A DNA stretch of 64,000 nucleotides from Atrichornis clamosus (taxonomy: Eukaryota > Chordata > Aves > Passeriformes > Menuridae). The notes under the pieces are model-generated. The model saw only the letters and a program-made list of their open reading frames with translations, searched no databases and was not told where the DNA came from. A program made the position numbers and the translations under genes. Below, in pieces: positions 1 to 12,452 of this stretch. Location of the stretch: positions 62,001-126,000 of the forward strand of contig WBMZ01014157.1 in assembly GCA_013400975.1 (NCBI GenBank). Reading direction: 5' to 3'. The stretch's first letter is position 1; each line of letters opens with the position of its first letter.

Positions 1-1387
1 AAATCAAGGTTGCAGGAGGAGGTTTGTGTGCACACGTGTGTGCCTGTGCTCTGCAGGCTTTGCATACTTCTCCAATGACCAGTTTTCTAAATTGATACTT
101 ATTTTGCAGAAGATGCTCCTAGGATTTACACAGCTGGTGGCAATTAGAGGACTGTGCTGGGGAGACTATCTCTCAATCTGTTTCTTTTTTCACTGTAGCC
201 AACTGTCTAACCTTGGAAGGTGCTGAACAGCTGCACTTGCCATTGCGTTTAATTGGCACTCTAGGTGTTGTATACCTTTGCTGGAGGAATGATGTATCTT
301 CAGATCTCTTTCATTCAGTGTCTTCATTAAGTGTGGGCCCAGGGTGGAGTGGGTGGCACACCCTTCCGGCCTGTCTGCCTTTAAACCATTTTTGTTCTCA
401 AGGCCCCATTCTCAGAGCAACTAACCTCTGAGAGCAGTGTGGTATCCTACTCTTGGAGGAATCTGATTGAAAAAAACAGGCCAGCGTGAATGATGGTGAG
501 ACACTCCAGCTCTCCCTTTCCTACTGGAGGAGATACTGTCCCAAGTTTTGCAGTCAGTTACAGTGGCAGTGTTCCCACTGGTGCTGAGGCAAGCTAGAGC
601 TCCCTAACCAGCTCCCTTGGGGGAATATTCAGGAGAAAGCAGAACATACCTGTTAGCAAAAAGCTTTGGTTGCTTTCATTCATTAAGAAACGAAGGAGAA
701 GAGCTCTTTTAACAGGACTGGGTTTTTTTACACACAACTGCAGAACATGGTGGTGCTCTGCACAGCCCGGCATGGTTTGTACACCCAGCTCTTCATCCCT
801 TCACCGCCACAGCGCTGCTGTATGGATATAAACCCTCTTGGACCAGTAAAAAATCATTTAAAGCAAAGAAAAAAATTAACAACATTTGCACAGCAATAGA
901 GGAAACACCTTTGCAAACAATTCATTCTCATTTTGAAAAACATTTGAGTATCAACCTTCAAAGTTACAAATAATACTTTTATTAGGTTTCAGATGCACGG
1001 ACAGAAACAGATGCAGGGTATGCCCACCTACAGAGCCCACTTCCAACTGCATGAATATTCTTTCACTCCTTCATCACAGCATTAATGCGGGACATAAAAT
1101 AAAAGTAATTAACAATGTTTATGAGGAAGCATATTGTGTTTAAGTGCACATTGTGAAATAAAAAAGGCATTAAGATGGTTCAGAGCATAGGAAATGAGGA
1201 GGGAGGAAATTGTGTTTGTTGAATGTGTTTATGTGAGGATTACATGCAGTTCATGCAATTCAAGATTTCAGAAGCTGATAAGGTCTTTTAAATCAGCCAT
1301 AAAATTTGTATCTGATTTTTCACACCAAAGAAATAACAAAAAATGGTTTTGTTTTCTCTGGAGGAAAACAGAATGAAGGAGGCATAG

Positions 1388-1480
1388 GGCCAAATTCTGA
1401 TCTCACTTTCACTGGTGTTCAGTGAAATTGTTGGAAATATGCTGGATTTACACTGATGTAAGTGAGATTAGAACCTTGCC
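1388..1480. repeat. Fossil palindromic (MITE-like) repeat
   Basis: About 93 bp whose ends form an imperfect inverted repeat. The left 31 bases, starting ggccaaattctgatctcac, pair with the right 31 bases at 23 of 31 positions by my count. The sequence type (ggccaaattctg... gatttacac..gtgtaa...) resembles an old amniote repeat common in turtles and crocodilians. I cannot give its family name. Confidence 0.5.
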
Positions 1481-2051
1481 TGTGGCAGACAGAATGTTGT
1501 CTCTGTACATCTAGTATGGTTTGAGGCTATTTTAATACAAAAACTGTGTTGCTGTAATGTAGTTGAAAAGGTCATGGTGAGCAAATACAGACAAATGTTA
1601 TATAACAATTTGCAGCTTTAATATAATTTTGCTGATCTTTAGCTGAGTTCTTTGAATCTCTGTATAATTTTGCTGGTTTAAATATGTTTCTTATAAACAA
1701 GTTATTAACTTAAGAGAAGTAAAAAGCATTCACCGGGTGAGTCTGAAATGAATCAACACCCACATGTCATATCCCTTTCAGTTGCTAAGTGAATGCTTGT
1801 CTTGTCTGATCTTGTGGATTTAATTTCTGCCAGGGTGTGTTTATACTCTTAAAATGAATCTATCCAAGCAAATCTTTCGTTCCGTAGCACAGTCTTAGCT
1901 GCCCCTGCAAAGCTCATAGGTGTTGCATATTTGTTTGGCACAGACATGGCGTAGACATCCCACAAGATGGGATGAATCAGAGATGAGGTGTCCACGTATC
2001 TTCTCCACTGTAGGCCCATTCTGGTATTAGGGTGCATTTATTCTATTTCAT

Positions 2052-2152
2052 GGGCTAAATCTGAGGTCAGATTCTGTACTGCTCTGAGCCGGCAGAGATC
2101 CTTTTATTTCAGTGGATCTGTAGCAATTTGCACTGGCTGGGAATTTGGCCCC
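2052..2152. repeat. Fossil repeat related to the 1388-1480 element
   Basis: It begins gggctaaatctg and ends ctgggaatttggcccc, so the outer bases are loosely inverted (gggc.aaat against gggccaaatt). The style is the same as the element 600 bp upstream but the copy is more decayed. Confidence 0.35.
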
Positions 2153-2685
2153 TAAAAGCTTGTGTCAACAAAAGTTTTAACTGGGGAAAAAGCAGTAGAA
2201 AAAACTAAGTAAGTGAAGCTGTTCCTGTCGAGAGACATTTCTATTATGTAACCCTAAAGTAGTAGTGTTTTGAGTATAGCCCCTTCGGTCATCCTAAATG
2301 GAATTAGTACAGTTGGGAAAGGGGGGGAGGTGTGAATGTTTCAAGGAGGTCTTTGAACGTTTCTTCAAATGTTCATTGCATCTAAGATCCCATTTTTTTG
2401 TGTGCCTTTATTTGCTCCAGAATACCACTGGACTGCCAACAAAGGAGGGCCTGTCCTCCCAGGAATTTTCTGCATTCCTCTCTGGAGTAGGCATTTTTCT
2501 CAGCTACAAAGGCCCTTTGGCAAATTCCCTCTAATCATTGGATTTACCCTGGGCTCTGATAGGTGCCATTCATGAACTTGGTCTGCTGTTTGATGGGGCT
2601 GAAGCATTAATGGGATCTTTTCATGATAAACAAAACAGAGTAACATTACTGGAGGAATCACAAAGCTGCTCTTGTAGGGCAGTGT

Positions 2686-2800
2686 GGTTCTTTCTCCCTC
2701 CGTTCTCTCTCTTTTCCCCTTCGTTCTCCATTTTCCTCTCATTTTTTTCCTTGTCATTTCCTTTCTTTTATGAACATGCATTCTTTTTTTTCTCTGGGAT
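2686..2800 (+). repeat. Polypyrimidine low-complexity tract
   Basis: About 115 bp that is nearly all C and T on the + strand (tctttctccctccgttctct... and a later run of eight T). It is far from any exon border, so it is not read as a splice acceptor. Confidence 0.7.
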
Positions 2801-3870
2801 CATTTTCAGTGGCAGATCTTCCCAGATCTGTTTACCTCAGGAGACAGTGAGTTAGCTCACTGCCTGTGCTTGGCCCCAGGAGATACAATAAACCCAAAGG
2901 AACAGTCCAGCTTTAGCAGCTCTGTGTTTTCTCTAGTAGTCTTATACACCATCAGAGCAGACATACATGGGTCCTGAATCCCTTCTTCACTCCCCTGGGT
3001 TTCATTCCAATCTGTAGGTTTCTCTTCCATCAATGAATGACCAGTGTTTAAATGAGGAGGAACGGGAAAAGAAGATGTAGATCGACTCACCTTTATATTG
3101 AAATAAAAGCTAAAGTTACCTCTACTTTGGAAGTCCATTTGTAATGGTGACTTTGTAGTCTTTTAGGTAACATATGTGCAGGTTTTTCTCTCTAGTCACT
3201 TTTAAAACCTGCTATACTGTCCAAGTAATGGGTATGTTGTAAAAAACAATGTTCTGAACTCACAGAGGTGACACAACAGCTTATAAAAAAAAGGTCAGCA
3301 ACCAAAGATAAGACAGAACTGCATCTTTGTTTTGAAGCTGTTTCTGCTCATCTTTCCGGGGTGATGGGACCCAATAAAGTGTAAATAATACACTGGTCTT
3401 TCTATCACCACTCCTTTCATTGAAATACCTCACATGCCTTCTGATGAAATATCACACTTGGGTTTGGGTGAGCTGTACAGCTCCTTTTGAGAAAATAGAA
3501 ACTGCAAGATTTTGCTTAAAAAGCCATTTAATGTTAAATTTCTGAGTTTGGAAAACACTACATTTCCTACTGTCGGTTTAAAACCAATTAGTTTTCACAT
3601 TCACCACTTAATTTGTTAAATCATCTATATTTAAAGTTGACAATGAATTGCTTGAGTGAACATAAACAGATGGTTTTGTTTCAGAATTTACTAGAGTGAC
3701 AATCTTGTTTCAGAAAAATAATTTTTTGCTGGAATCTTCCTCTCTAAAAAAGGGAGGAATCAGACAGAAGGGAAATGAGCACATTTTCTATCATGTGCTG
3801 CACATAACTTCTTACACTTTTCATCCTGATGAACAGCGCTGTGTTTGGAAGGTGGTGGGGGAAAAGCTGG

Positions 3871-3917
3871 GTGTACTGTGAGTGTGTTAGAGAGTGTACT
3901 GTGAGTGTGTTAGAGAG
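3871..3917 (+). repeat. 23-bp tandem duplication
   Basis: Two exact copies of a 23-bp unit (starting gtgtactgtgagtgtg) at 3871-3893 and 3894-3916, plus one base. The lack of divergence suggests a recent slippage or duplication event. Confidence 0.9.
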
Positions 3918-6900
3918 CTTCTTAGACTTAGATCAGCCGGCTACATGTGAAGGCATTGCAGTCAGTAACTCCTCTTTTTGGTACCCTGGAGACCCTCCTA
4001 GTTTTTCAGATAAGAGCCTTAACCTCAAGCACCTGATGGGATTGTTTAGGTTGGAGGAAACACAAGAGATTTACTGTAATTTGGCCTAGTTGTAGCTCAT
4101 TTGGGGAAATCTCCCTAAATCTTCCTTTGTTCCTTCCTTAGTCCATATGGTTATCCATCTATCCATCTCCTCACAAAACTATTGGAGCAGGCAGGGCTTT
4201 TCTGGTGTACTTGGGACACAAGAAAGGCTGCCTGAACTCACAGTCACTGGAATGGAGAGCCCCCACAGATCCATCTGACAGCTCTGAAGTGAGAATGAAC
4301 GTGAATGAGTGAGAGTACGTAAGAGGTTGCTTTACTGACAGATTAAAAGGAAAAACAGGGTGAGAATGACTATGGTGCTGCGTAAGATAACCAAGCTGGC
4401 CAGGCTGGACATGATAGACACCTGGTGGAACACCTGCCTTGGTCATGCCACAGCCAGGACCTGCTGGGTGTGTTTCACTAGCTTCCAAGTGCTGTGTTTC
4501 CAAGGGGACCACACCTGTTAGCATGTGCTTGTGGAAAATCGGCAGCTACAGAGAGTTGGGAGAGTACAGAAAGGACTCAAGGCACTGGCTTGACAAAAAT
4601 TCAGCCTCCTCAACTGTAAGGAGACAGAAGATATGAATGACCTCAAGGCCCCAGAGCGCCTCAGCTCTTCCATATCAGCTTCCAAACCTGAAGTGTGCAA
4701 TGTTTTATGAACGGTTGCTATAACTATGAACACTTACTTGGCACCAGTCACTGTGATGTCCAAGGACCTTCATGCTTTATAGTGAATTAATTAAACATCT
4801 TACAGCATTTAATGCCCACGATGGGAGATTCAGCCGTGGGCCATGGGAACTCGGAGTTGCACGTTTTCTGTGGGACGCATGATTAAAGGATGCATAGTCA
4901 TAATTTCAGTTGTGCACTGACAACTTTATTTTGTATTTGTTCTCTTTTTAAATTCACTTTCCAAAACACTCATTGCCAAAAATACCATAGGGATAATGAA
5001 ATAAAGCAAAAGTATGTTCAAAATTACGTTTCATACCTCCTGAGAATATCTTGAGTGGTATAGAAATTAGAAGTACCTTTAAATAATGGAGTCTTTTTTT
5101 CTTGAAGTCTATTGGTAAAAATTAGCTTTGTTGTTCTCAAAGAACTAGTGCTATAAAATGCCAATCATGGTTTAATTGTAATTCAGTATGTTAATTCTAT
5201 GTGACAGTCTAAAGGTCTTTGAAGTCTAATTCTTGATTGTGTCTAATAATCTGGGGTTTTATAGTGTTGGGCTTTAAGGAGATAGGCCTGCAGCTAAACT
5301 GATGCAGGCAAATATAGTCATGAGGTCACAGTTAACAGTGATTGAGGGTGAAGTCCTTCTAGTGTTCACTTGAAGGCTAGAGTCATGAAGGGGTCACTCC
5401 AGAGGTCAGTCACCAGCAACAAGCTCACATTTTCTGCAGATCTATTTGCCACGTATTTGACCAAGAAAGGGTAAGAATAACTTTGAAAACTGTGGTGACT
5501 CTAGTAAAATGCTGTCCTTCCTATCAAATATAGGAAATATTGTCATGAGGAGGGGGAAGGCTGTTCCTCCTTGGGCCAGTTGGCCTCTTTGAGCTCAGTG
5601 ATAAAAGGTATTGGACCTCTGTCTCTGCTGGATGGAATGAATTGGCAGATGAGGGTCTGCTGAGGGTCTTCTCCATAGACGTACCCTTGAGTGGTCTGAT
5701 TTCCCCAGGTGAAAAAAACTTGAAGGAGAATATATACTCTGTGTGGGAGGTGAGATTTACACTGGAGAAAAGCTGGCATTATAGCCAATGACAATTGTCT
5801 CCTTAGGTCCGAGTGATGCAGGATTGAGGTCTTCAAGGCAGGAACAGATGACAGCATATATAAGTGCTTGTTTTGGGCCTTATTCCAAGTTAAGAAGACA
5901 AAAGGCATGCAACACTTACTTCTCCCCAAAAAGGTGTCCCTTACTGCTCATTGCTTCCTTCCTGCCCACAGCTGCTGCACAGCTGGGCCAGGAGCTGCCC
6001 TCTCCAACCGCTGCCATGAGTTCACAGCACCACCTCTCCTTTTCCTCTCGGTTGCAGACGTGCAGCTCGTGAGCAACACTAACTAAATGTGAGGAGATGT
6101 GTTCTCTCTGTGTTATGCACAGGGCTGTGATTACAACTACAGCAAAATTTGAGATGCACTGGTGTGAGTTTCATCTTGGGTAAGAGTTTACTGGAACTGG
6201 GTTGGAATTTTTTGAGTTTTTTTTTTTTCTTCCAGAAACACTAAATTGTTGAATCAGAGATTCCTAAGAGGAAAGGTCCATTTCAACAAATTTCCCATCT
6301 CAGTTAAAACCAATGAAATGAGAAATTCCAACTGATTCATTGTATTGGTCCTTCTGTTTCTGTAACCCTTTTCAATTGTTATTTTTAAAGGACTTTTACT
6401 TAACTCTTCTTCCTTGATCTTTGAAATACTAGTTGCTGCGTCAAGCAACTTCCACTTCTCTGACCCTTAGCATGACAATTGTCAGACTGCAAGGCAGAGT
6501 CACTTGGTTTCATGGCAGCAGTGTGTCCTCTGTCTGCGTTCATATGGAGGAACCAGAGCTGTAGCTGGAAAGCAGAATGGGCTCTTTGACTGGTGGCATT
6601 GTAGTCTCTTAACTTCAGGGGCTGTTTTTTTAGCCGCAGCTGCTGGCAGGCAGACCAGTCTGGTGGCCAGAGAACAGCCATGGGATCGTTACCATCATGG
6701 TGACTGTTGTAGATCATGTACCTTGTGCAAAAATCACACAACTTGTCAAGTCCGTTTTAGTCTGTAGACAGAAGCACAGTCTGAAAAGTTCTCACAAAGC
6801 AAGGAAAAATGTTCTTGTGCTAAATTCTGCACGAACTCTTCCAGAAGGATGGTGTAGCTTCTTGTGCAGAATTATAATAACCTTATAAAACTGGCAGGAG

Positions 6901-6989
6901 GTTGATTCTTCATTCCTGCCAGAGGACCAGAACTTGGCTCCTTACCCTTTGCTTTTTCAGTTCCCACATGCATGAGGTATAAATTTTGA

Positions 6990-7212
6990 AGAATGGAAGA
7001 CAATTGATTATGGGAACAGCTTGCTTAGGGGACATGGTGAATTCTTCAAGACTTGCAGTCTTTAAATCACAATTGGATGTTTTTCTAAAAGATATGCAAT
7101 GCTTCAACCTGAAATTATGATGTTGATGCAAGAATTGCTGGGCAAAGCTCTGTGACTTCTGCTGTGGAGAAGGTCAGAGTAGGTAATGGCAGTGGTACCT
7201 TCTGGTCTTACT
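6990..7212 (+). repeat. Ancient CR1-like LINE 3' fragment
   Basis: It contains the decayed signature of old amniote CR1 3' ends: a 'cttgcagtctttaaatcacaattggatg' type stretch, then a 'gatgcaagaattgctgggc' type stretch, then 'ggtaccttctggtctta' at the end. It is strongly diverged, with no intact frame and no avian-type octamer tail, so it is older than the CR1s at 46-57 kb. Confidence 0.65.
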
Positions 7213-9363
7213 GGTGTCTGTTGGGAGTGTTTGGGAATCTAATAATTACTACAGTATGTACACTGTGCCTCAGTTCAGTGTTCTATTCAGTTTGGTGTTA
7301 CCATTGTTACCAAAAATTCAGTAAAAATAAAAAACTCCTTAGCATCGATGTAGTATTAAGAAATAGGCATTCTTCATTTGTTCAGATGCAGTTGGCAACA
7401 GCATGAAGATTGTTCACATTGCCGTAGTGGCAAAAATTGTCTGAAAGCAAAGCTTCATCCTTTCCAGAGCTGCGTGCTGGCAAGAATTGATTGCCTGGGT
7501 GCAGAGTGCGTGAGGTCAGTGGAGGAAAGAGGACAAGTCATCCTAGCTGGCTGTTGCTGGTGGAGGACCCCAGCAGTTAAGCTCTAGGAAGATGTGCCCA
7601 TTGAGCTCCAGCTGTGCTGGTGGAAGAGGTCACTGCCCTCGGCTGCTTGTCGCAGCCTCCCCCCCGGAGGTTACTGACCTCGCCCAGCTGCAGCCGGGAG
7701 CTGTCTGTGAGCACTTCCTAATCTGCTCCAAGCAAAATCAGCGGATTAGTTCAGTCAGTTTAAATGGTTGATCTGAGCGAACCTGGCGACTTTTGTCTGA
7801 AGGGCTGGGAAGACGTGCCACAACGCATGCTGGTGGCAGAGCGGTGAGAGTGGCAGCTCTCAAGATCTCAGCTGGAAGCAGTGCCGTCCTGTGGGAAAAG
7901 GATGCATGTCCTCAGATTCAAAGCTGGCTCTCACTTTCCCTCTCCACTGCTCTCTTCCCACCTTGGAGACTGTCTCATCAGGAAGAGATGATTAGGCTTC
8001 TTACATTACATATCTAATTGTCCTGTGGCATGAGGCCTTTTGTTGCCGTATTTGCACACACTCGTCCTGTCTACCTGAATTCCATTGTAATTATCTTGAC
8101 TGCACCTCCACCATATCAAGCCCAGGTTACAGGCACATCCTTTTCACAAGGCTTTGTTCTATTTAGTCATCTAGGAAACAGAAGTTCACATCCTGTGAGT
8201 CGTACTGGCCTTGTTTTTCCTGCACATTTCTGGCATTACTCTGCCACTACTGCAAAAATCTGTTTGTGAGCTCCCGGCAAGCAATAATTACATTATCAGC
8301 TCCATCAAGTTATCAGTAAACCTATAAAGCAGTGTCTTTTCATGAACCCCTATGCCCTGCAGCCTCAGTGTTTGCAAAGCAGCACAGATGAAGGAGATTG
8401 CTGGGGCTGGCATCAGTACAGGCTTGTGCTGAGACTGGCCTCATTTAGTGCAAGTTTATTACCTGTGGAATTTTAAAAGGATGTTCAAGTGTAGCATATC
8501 CGACAGGCAGGAAGCAAACTAAGGCTTGATTTTTAACTGTGGTTAATATCCAAATATTTTGTTTTACAGGAACTGCTAATTTTCGTTTAATCTTTTCAAT
8601 AGCTACTGAGCCAAAGTCAGCTATAGTCATAATCCCAGTAAGGAGGCTGAGGTTTGTATAGCCAGCAGTGATGTTCTAGGTTTAAGGAAGTGTAATCTGG
8701 TCAAATGAAGAGGGAATCTGGTCTAGCACTGGTAGTTTCTGTTGGTTTGAAGAAGATGCATTGGTTTACAAATTCTGCTCTTCTGTGGGAGGAACTTGAG
8801 AATGGCTTTGAGTCTTCAAGAACTGACAGCAGCCAGTCCACACTGGTTTAATTTTATTCTGAGCATAATGTTACTTGGCATGTGACGAGATCAGAGTTTC
8901 TATTAGATGTTAGTTGAATTTACTACAGTGGCTCTTGCTGGTATCCCTTCCATAGAGGTCCTTTCAATGTTTCCATTATAAATTTTGTTTATTAGTAATA
9001 ACTCAGCCATAAAAAATCCCTCCAGATTGAAATGTAGTGAGAAAGTTCTCATCTGAGATCCAAGAACATTTCTCTTTTCCTTAAAATTTGAAAGAAATTG
9101 TTTTGGCTGTGGTTTAGTTAGAATAGGACAAAAGGATTTGGGGCATATTTTACATTTCTTTCACTAAAACAGATGCAAATATTTTATAGGCAATCATATT
9201 CTTTACTGTTTTTTATATATAACAAAATTAAGGAAGCAGACAATAAAAAGATTTTGTGTATAATTTAACTGGCTGTCCACACGTGAAAATAGGGCATAAT
9301 TCCCCATCTCCTTAGCAAGGGATTCTGTTTTGCAGTTGGCAATAAGGGTATTGGAATTGTTAC

Positions 9364-9985
9364 TGTCCTGATTTCATCTGGGATGCAGGTAATTTTTTTC
9401 CTAGTATCTGGTACAATGCTGTCTTTTTCAGTTTAGTGTGAGAATAATGTTGCTAATACACTGGTGTTCTGGTTACTTCTGAATAGTGCTTACTTTAAAA
9501 TCAAGGACTTCTCAGCTTTCCATGCCCTGCCAGAGAGGAGGTACACAAGAAGCCATGAGGTAGCATGGCCAGCACAGCTGACCCAAGCTGGCCAAAGGGA
9601 TATTCCATACCATGGAATGTCATGTTCGATATATAAGCTGGGAGAGAATTGGACAAGAGGGGCTGATCGCTGCTTGGGGACTGGCTGGGCATTGGTCAGT
9701 GGGTGGTGAGCAATTGTACTGTGCATCACTTGTCTTTTTGGTGGGGGTTTATTTCTCTCTCTGTGTTTGTTGTCTCCCTTTTCATTGCAATTATTGTTAT
9801 AACATTATTATTATTGTTGCCATTATTATTGATGCCATTATTGTTGTTGTTGTTATTATATCTATCCTATCTCAACCCGTGGGTTTTAACTTCTTCCTGA
9901 TTCTCCTTCCCATCCCACTGGGATTAGGGTGTGTGAGGGAGTGCCTGTGTGGTACTTAATTGCTGACTGGGGTTAAACCACAAGA
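9364..9985 (+). mobile_element. Solo ERVL-type LTR, plus strand, with 5-bp TSD
   Basis: A 622-bp solo LTR of the common avian ERVL-like type. It starts TGTCCTGATTTCATC and ends ggggttaaaccacaaga, where the family normally ends in CCACGACA. It is flanked by perfect 5-bp target duplications GTTAC at 9359-9363 and 9986-9990. A TATA box (TATATAA) sits at 9630-9636, followed by the usual LTR stretch with ATT/GTT-rich low complexity (about 9785-9860). No internal viral region is present, so it is the product of LTR-LTR recombination. It lies sense to HMGA2 within intron 3. The family assignment is from memory; the borders follow from the duplication. Confidence 0.88.
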
Positions 9986-11090
9986 GTTACACTCTGCAGG
10001 TAACATACAGGCATCTCCTTATAAAAAAAAATACATGTACAATACTTGATTAGATAAATGATTCACAAATCTAATATCCTGTGTATAGTAGTCAACACCA
10101 GAAAAGGGTGCAGTCTCCTAATAGACAGTCATTAACAAAGGAAGCCTGCAAGGGAGGATTCAGTCTGGCTTATGGGCCTTCAATGCTTGTCAGATGTCTT
10201 GAAAAACAAGGATGAAGATGTCAAATGCCACTAATCCACTTTTTCATTTTTCTCCAGTCTCCTTTAGTTTCTATAGCTACTTTGGATAATTTGATGTAAA
10301 AAAATGACCCACAAGTAGGATGATGCCCCCACAGACACCTCGTACAGCCCCTACAGACCACTCTTTAGCTGTAGGCTGTTTGGGGACTGCAGAGGTTACG
10401 TGGTCTAAACCCTGGAGCATAGCAATACACTGGTGCCCAGACTATTTGTGAGCAAACAAATCTGATGGTTTAATATGAGGTAACCTCCTCTTTGCTTAGG
10501 TGACCAGAGGATAAAAGCAGGGCACTCAGGGGTCCAAGTCAGTGAAGTGTCCACCTATGGACCTGTAGGCCGTATTGAAAGCCAAAATGTGTAGGGACTG
10601 AGAAAGATACAGGTTTCAGGAGTGGAAGCACAGAGAGGTGAGCTGTTATAGCAGAGTATAAACCTTTGTTAACTTCTGACAAGGCTATTTTTGTTGAAAT
10701 ATTCTCATCAGAAAATAGTGTTTGGTGAAAATTAAATTTTGAGCTGAAAGTGCTTCGCAGTTAGGAGATATTTTCTTCTTGTAAAAACCCAGAATGCAAC
10801 ATTTTATAGTCCATGTGTCAGTAATGAGTTTTCCTTTGAAAAGGTGATGTTACTTCTTCTTCAGTGTGGGGAAGTGTCTGTGGAAGTGTACATGGAGCCA
10901 GGGGGAGGTGGCAGAGGTGCATGTGTCTTTTCCAGCTTGACTGAACTGTCCGAGACCTGAAACAAATCCACATATTTCAGTGGTGTACTGAGATACATGG
11001 CACTAACCCATTCACAAGTTTGAGACAGAGGGGAGGAAGGAGGTACTCACAGAGATAGCACACTCATGTGAACATTCCAGGCCAACTGTT

Positions 11091-11140
11091 GTACTGGTGT
11101 AAATTGGTCTGGCTCCAGTGACCTGGAGCTATGCTAAGTA
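11091..11140. repeat. Short fossil repeat piece
   Basis: The stretch around gtactggtgtaaattggtct...cctggagctatgct resembles part of the old amniote palindromic repeat that carries 'gtgtaaat..' and 'tggagctatgc' blocks. It is short and decayed, so support is weak. Confidence 0.3.
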
Positions 11141-12372
11141 TGCATTGAATGCATTCAGGCGAGTCTTGCTTTGTTTTCATTCATTCAGAAGTTGTGCCAG
11201 TATCCAATGCATGACATGAACATATATTTTAGAATTTAAAAATATAAGTCTGGATGATTTTGAATGTGCTGTATTTTTTTTCCTTTGTGTTTGTTACTTA
11301 TGACACTGGAAAGTACAAATTAGCATAGATCTCAGGGAAGCGTTTGATTTAAAACAAGGAAAATTCCTTTAAAGGGGAAACGTTTAAGGGGCCGATTGTT
11401 ATTTATTTTATTAAGCACATAAGGGTTGTTTAGATCTGTGTCCTGCCTATATTTCCTGTGTTTGGAGCAGTGCTGATGGGAAAATGGTACCAGCAATTTA
11501 TGAAAGGTGATACTGTGTCAACAGGCAATGGGTTAGGACATGTGACAGTAATCTTCCATGGCATTCAGAGCATTCAGACCATATGCTTTAAAACATCAGT
11601 AAAATACATGTCAGAACCACTTCCTCTCCATGCCCGCCTCCTGACGACCACGGTGGGGAGACACTCAGGAGCGGAGCTGGGGTGCTGCTTTGCAGTCCTC
11701 GGCACTGGGATGCTCGCTAGAAAGGAAACAGGCTTGAGGCGGGGCGGAGGGGAACTGCACGGCCTTCTCCCGAACGAATGGATGAATGAATGAGCGAAGT
11801 TCAGACGTGGGAGGAGATGAATGGACCGGGCAGCAGCTATATGACTGGTGTGAGGTTTGCTCATGAGTATTTACTGACTGCTTTTTGGAGGGTCTTTTTG
11901 CTGCAAACTCATGGAAATAAATGGTGGAAGCATGGCCACTGGCTATTGTTTCTACTCCTACTTTTTTGCCCTGTCCTGGTTTTCATCTATAGTTTGTAAG
12001 AGGCTTTTAGAAGCATAGAATGTCTTTGTGTATATAGTTTGCAGAGGGAATAAACACTAGAGAATGTTAGAGAAATCTCTTTGTCTTTGGAGGCTAGCAT
12101 TGGAGAAAGATTATTTTTTAACTCAGTTAAAGCTCATTGTCAAGACATCCCATCTCTACCTGCTGCTTCTGCTTAGTGAATGCAGAAGTCACAAGTACAA
12201 ACTCAAGTCACAAAATTCAAGGGAATAATTTGGGATCCTCAACAACATACAACCTGGGGGATCGTGGGAAACTCCCTTTATACCTCTTTGACTAAGTCTG
12301 GAAAGCTGAAAGTTCAGACAGGAGTAAGCACCTCAAACCACAAATAAACTGTGCTATCCATTTGAAGGTAAT

Positions 12373-12452
12373 GGGCCAAAGCCTGGTATTTTTACTCAGG
12401 CAGAACTCTCACTGAAGTCATTAGGCAGCATGTCTGAGGAAGGACAGAAAGT
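12373..12452. repeat. Fossil repeat with inverted blocks
   Basis: It starts gggccaaagcctgg, then ttttactcaggcagaact, a central actgaagtcatt, then gtctgaggaaggacag. The tactcaggca and gtctgaggaag blocks and the central 'gaagtca' motif match the style of a widespread amniote fossil element. No family name is claimed. Confidence 0.4.

Noticed and set aside
9703..9900. Leu/Ile-rich 65-codon ORF resembling a membrane peptide
   Set aside because: It is produced by the ATT/GTT low-complexity stretch inside the solo LTR.
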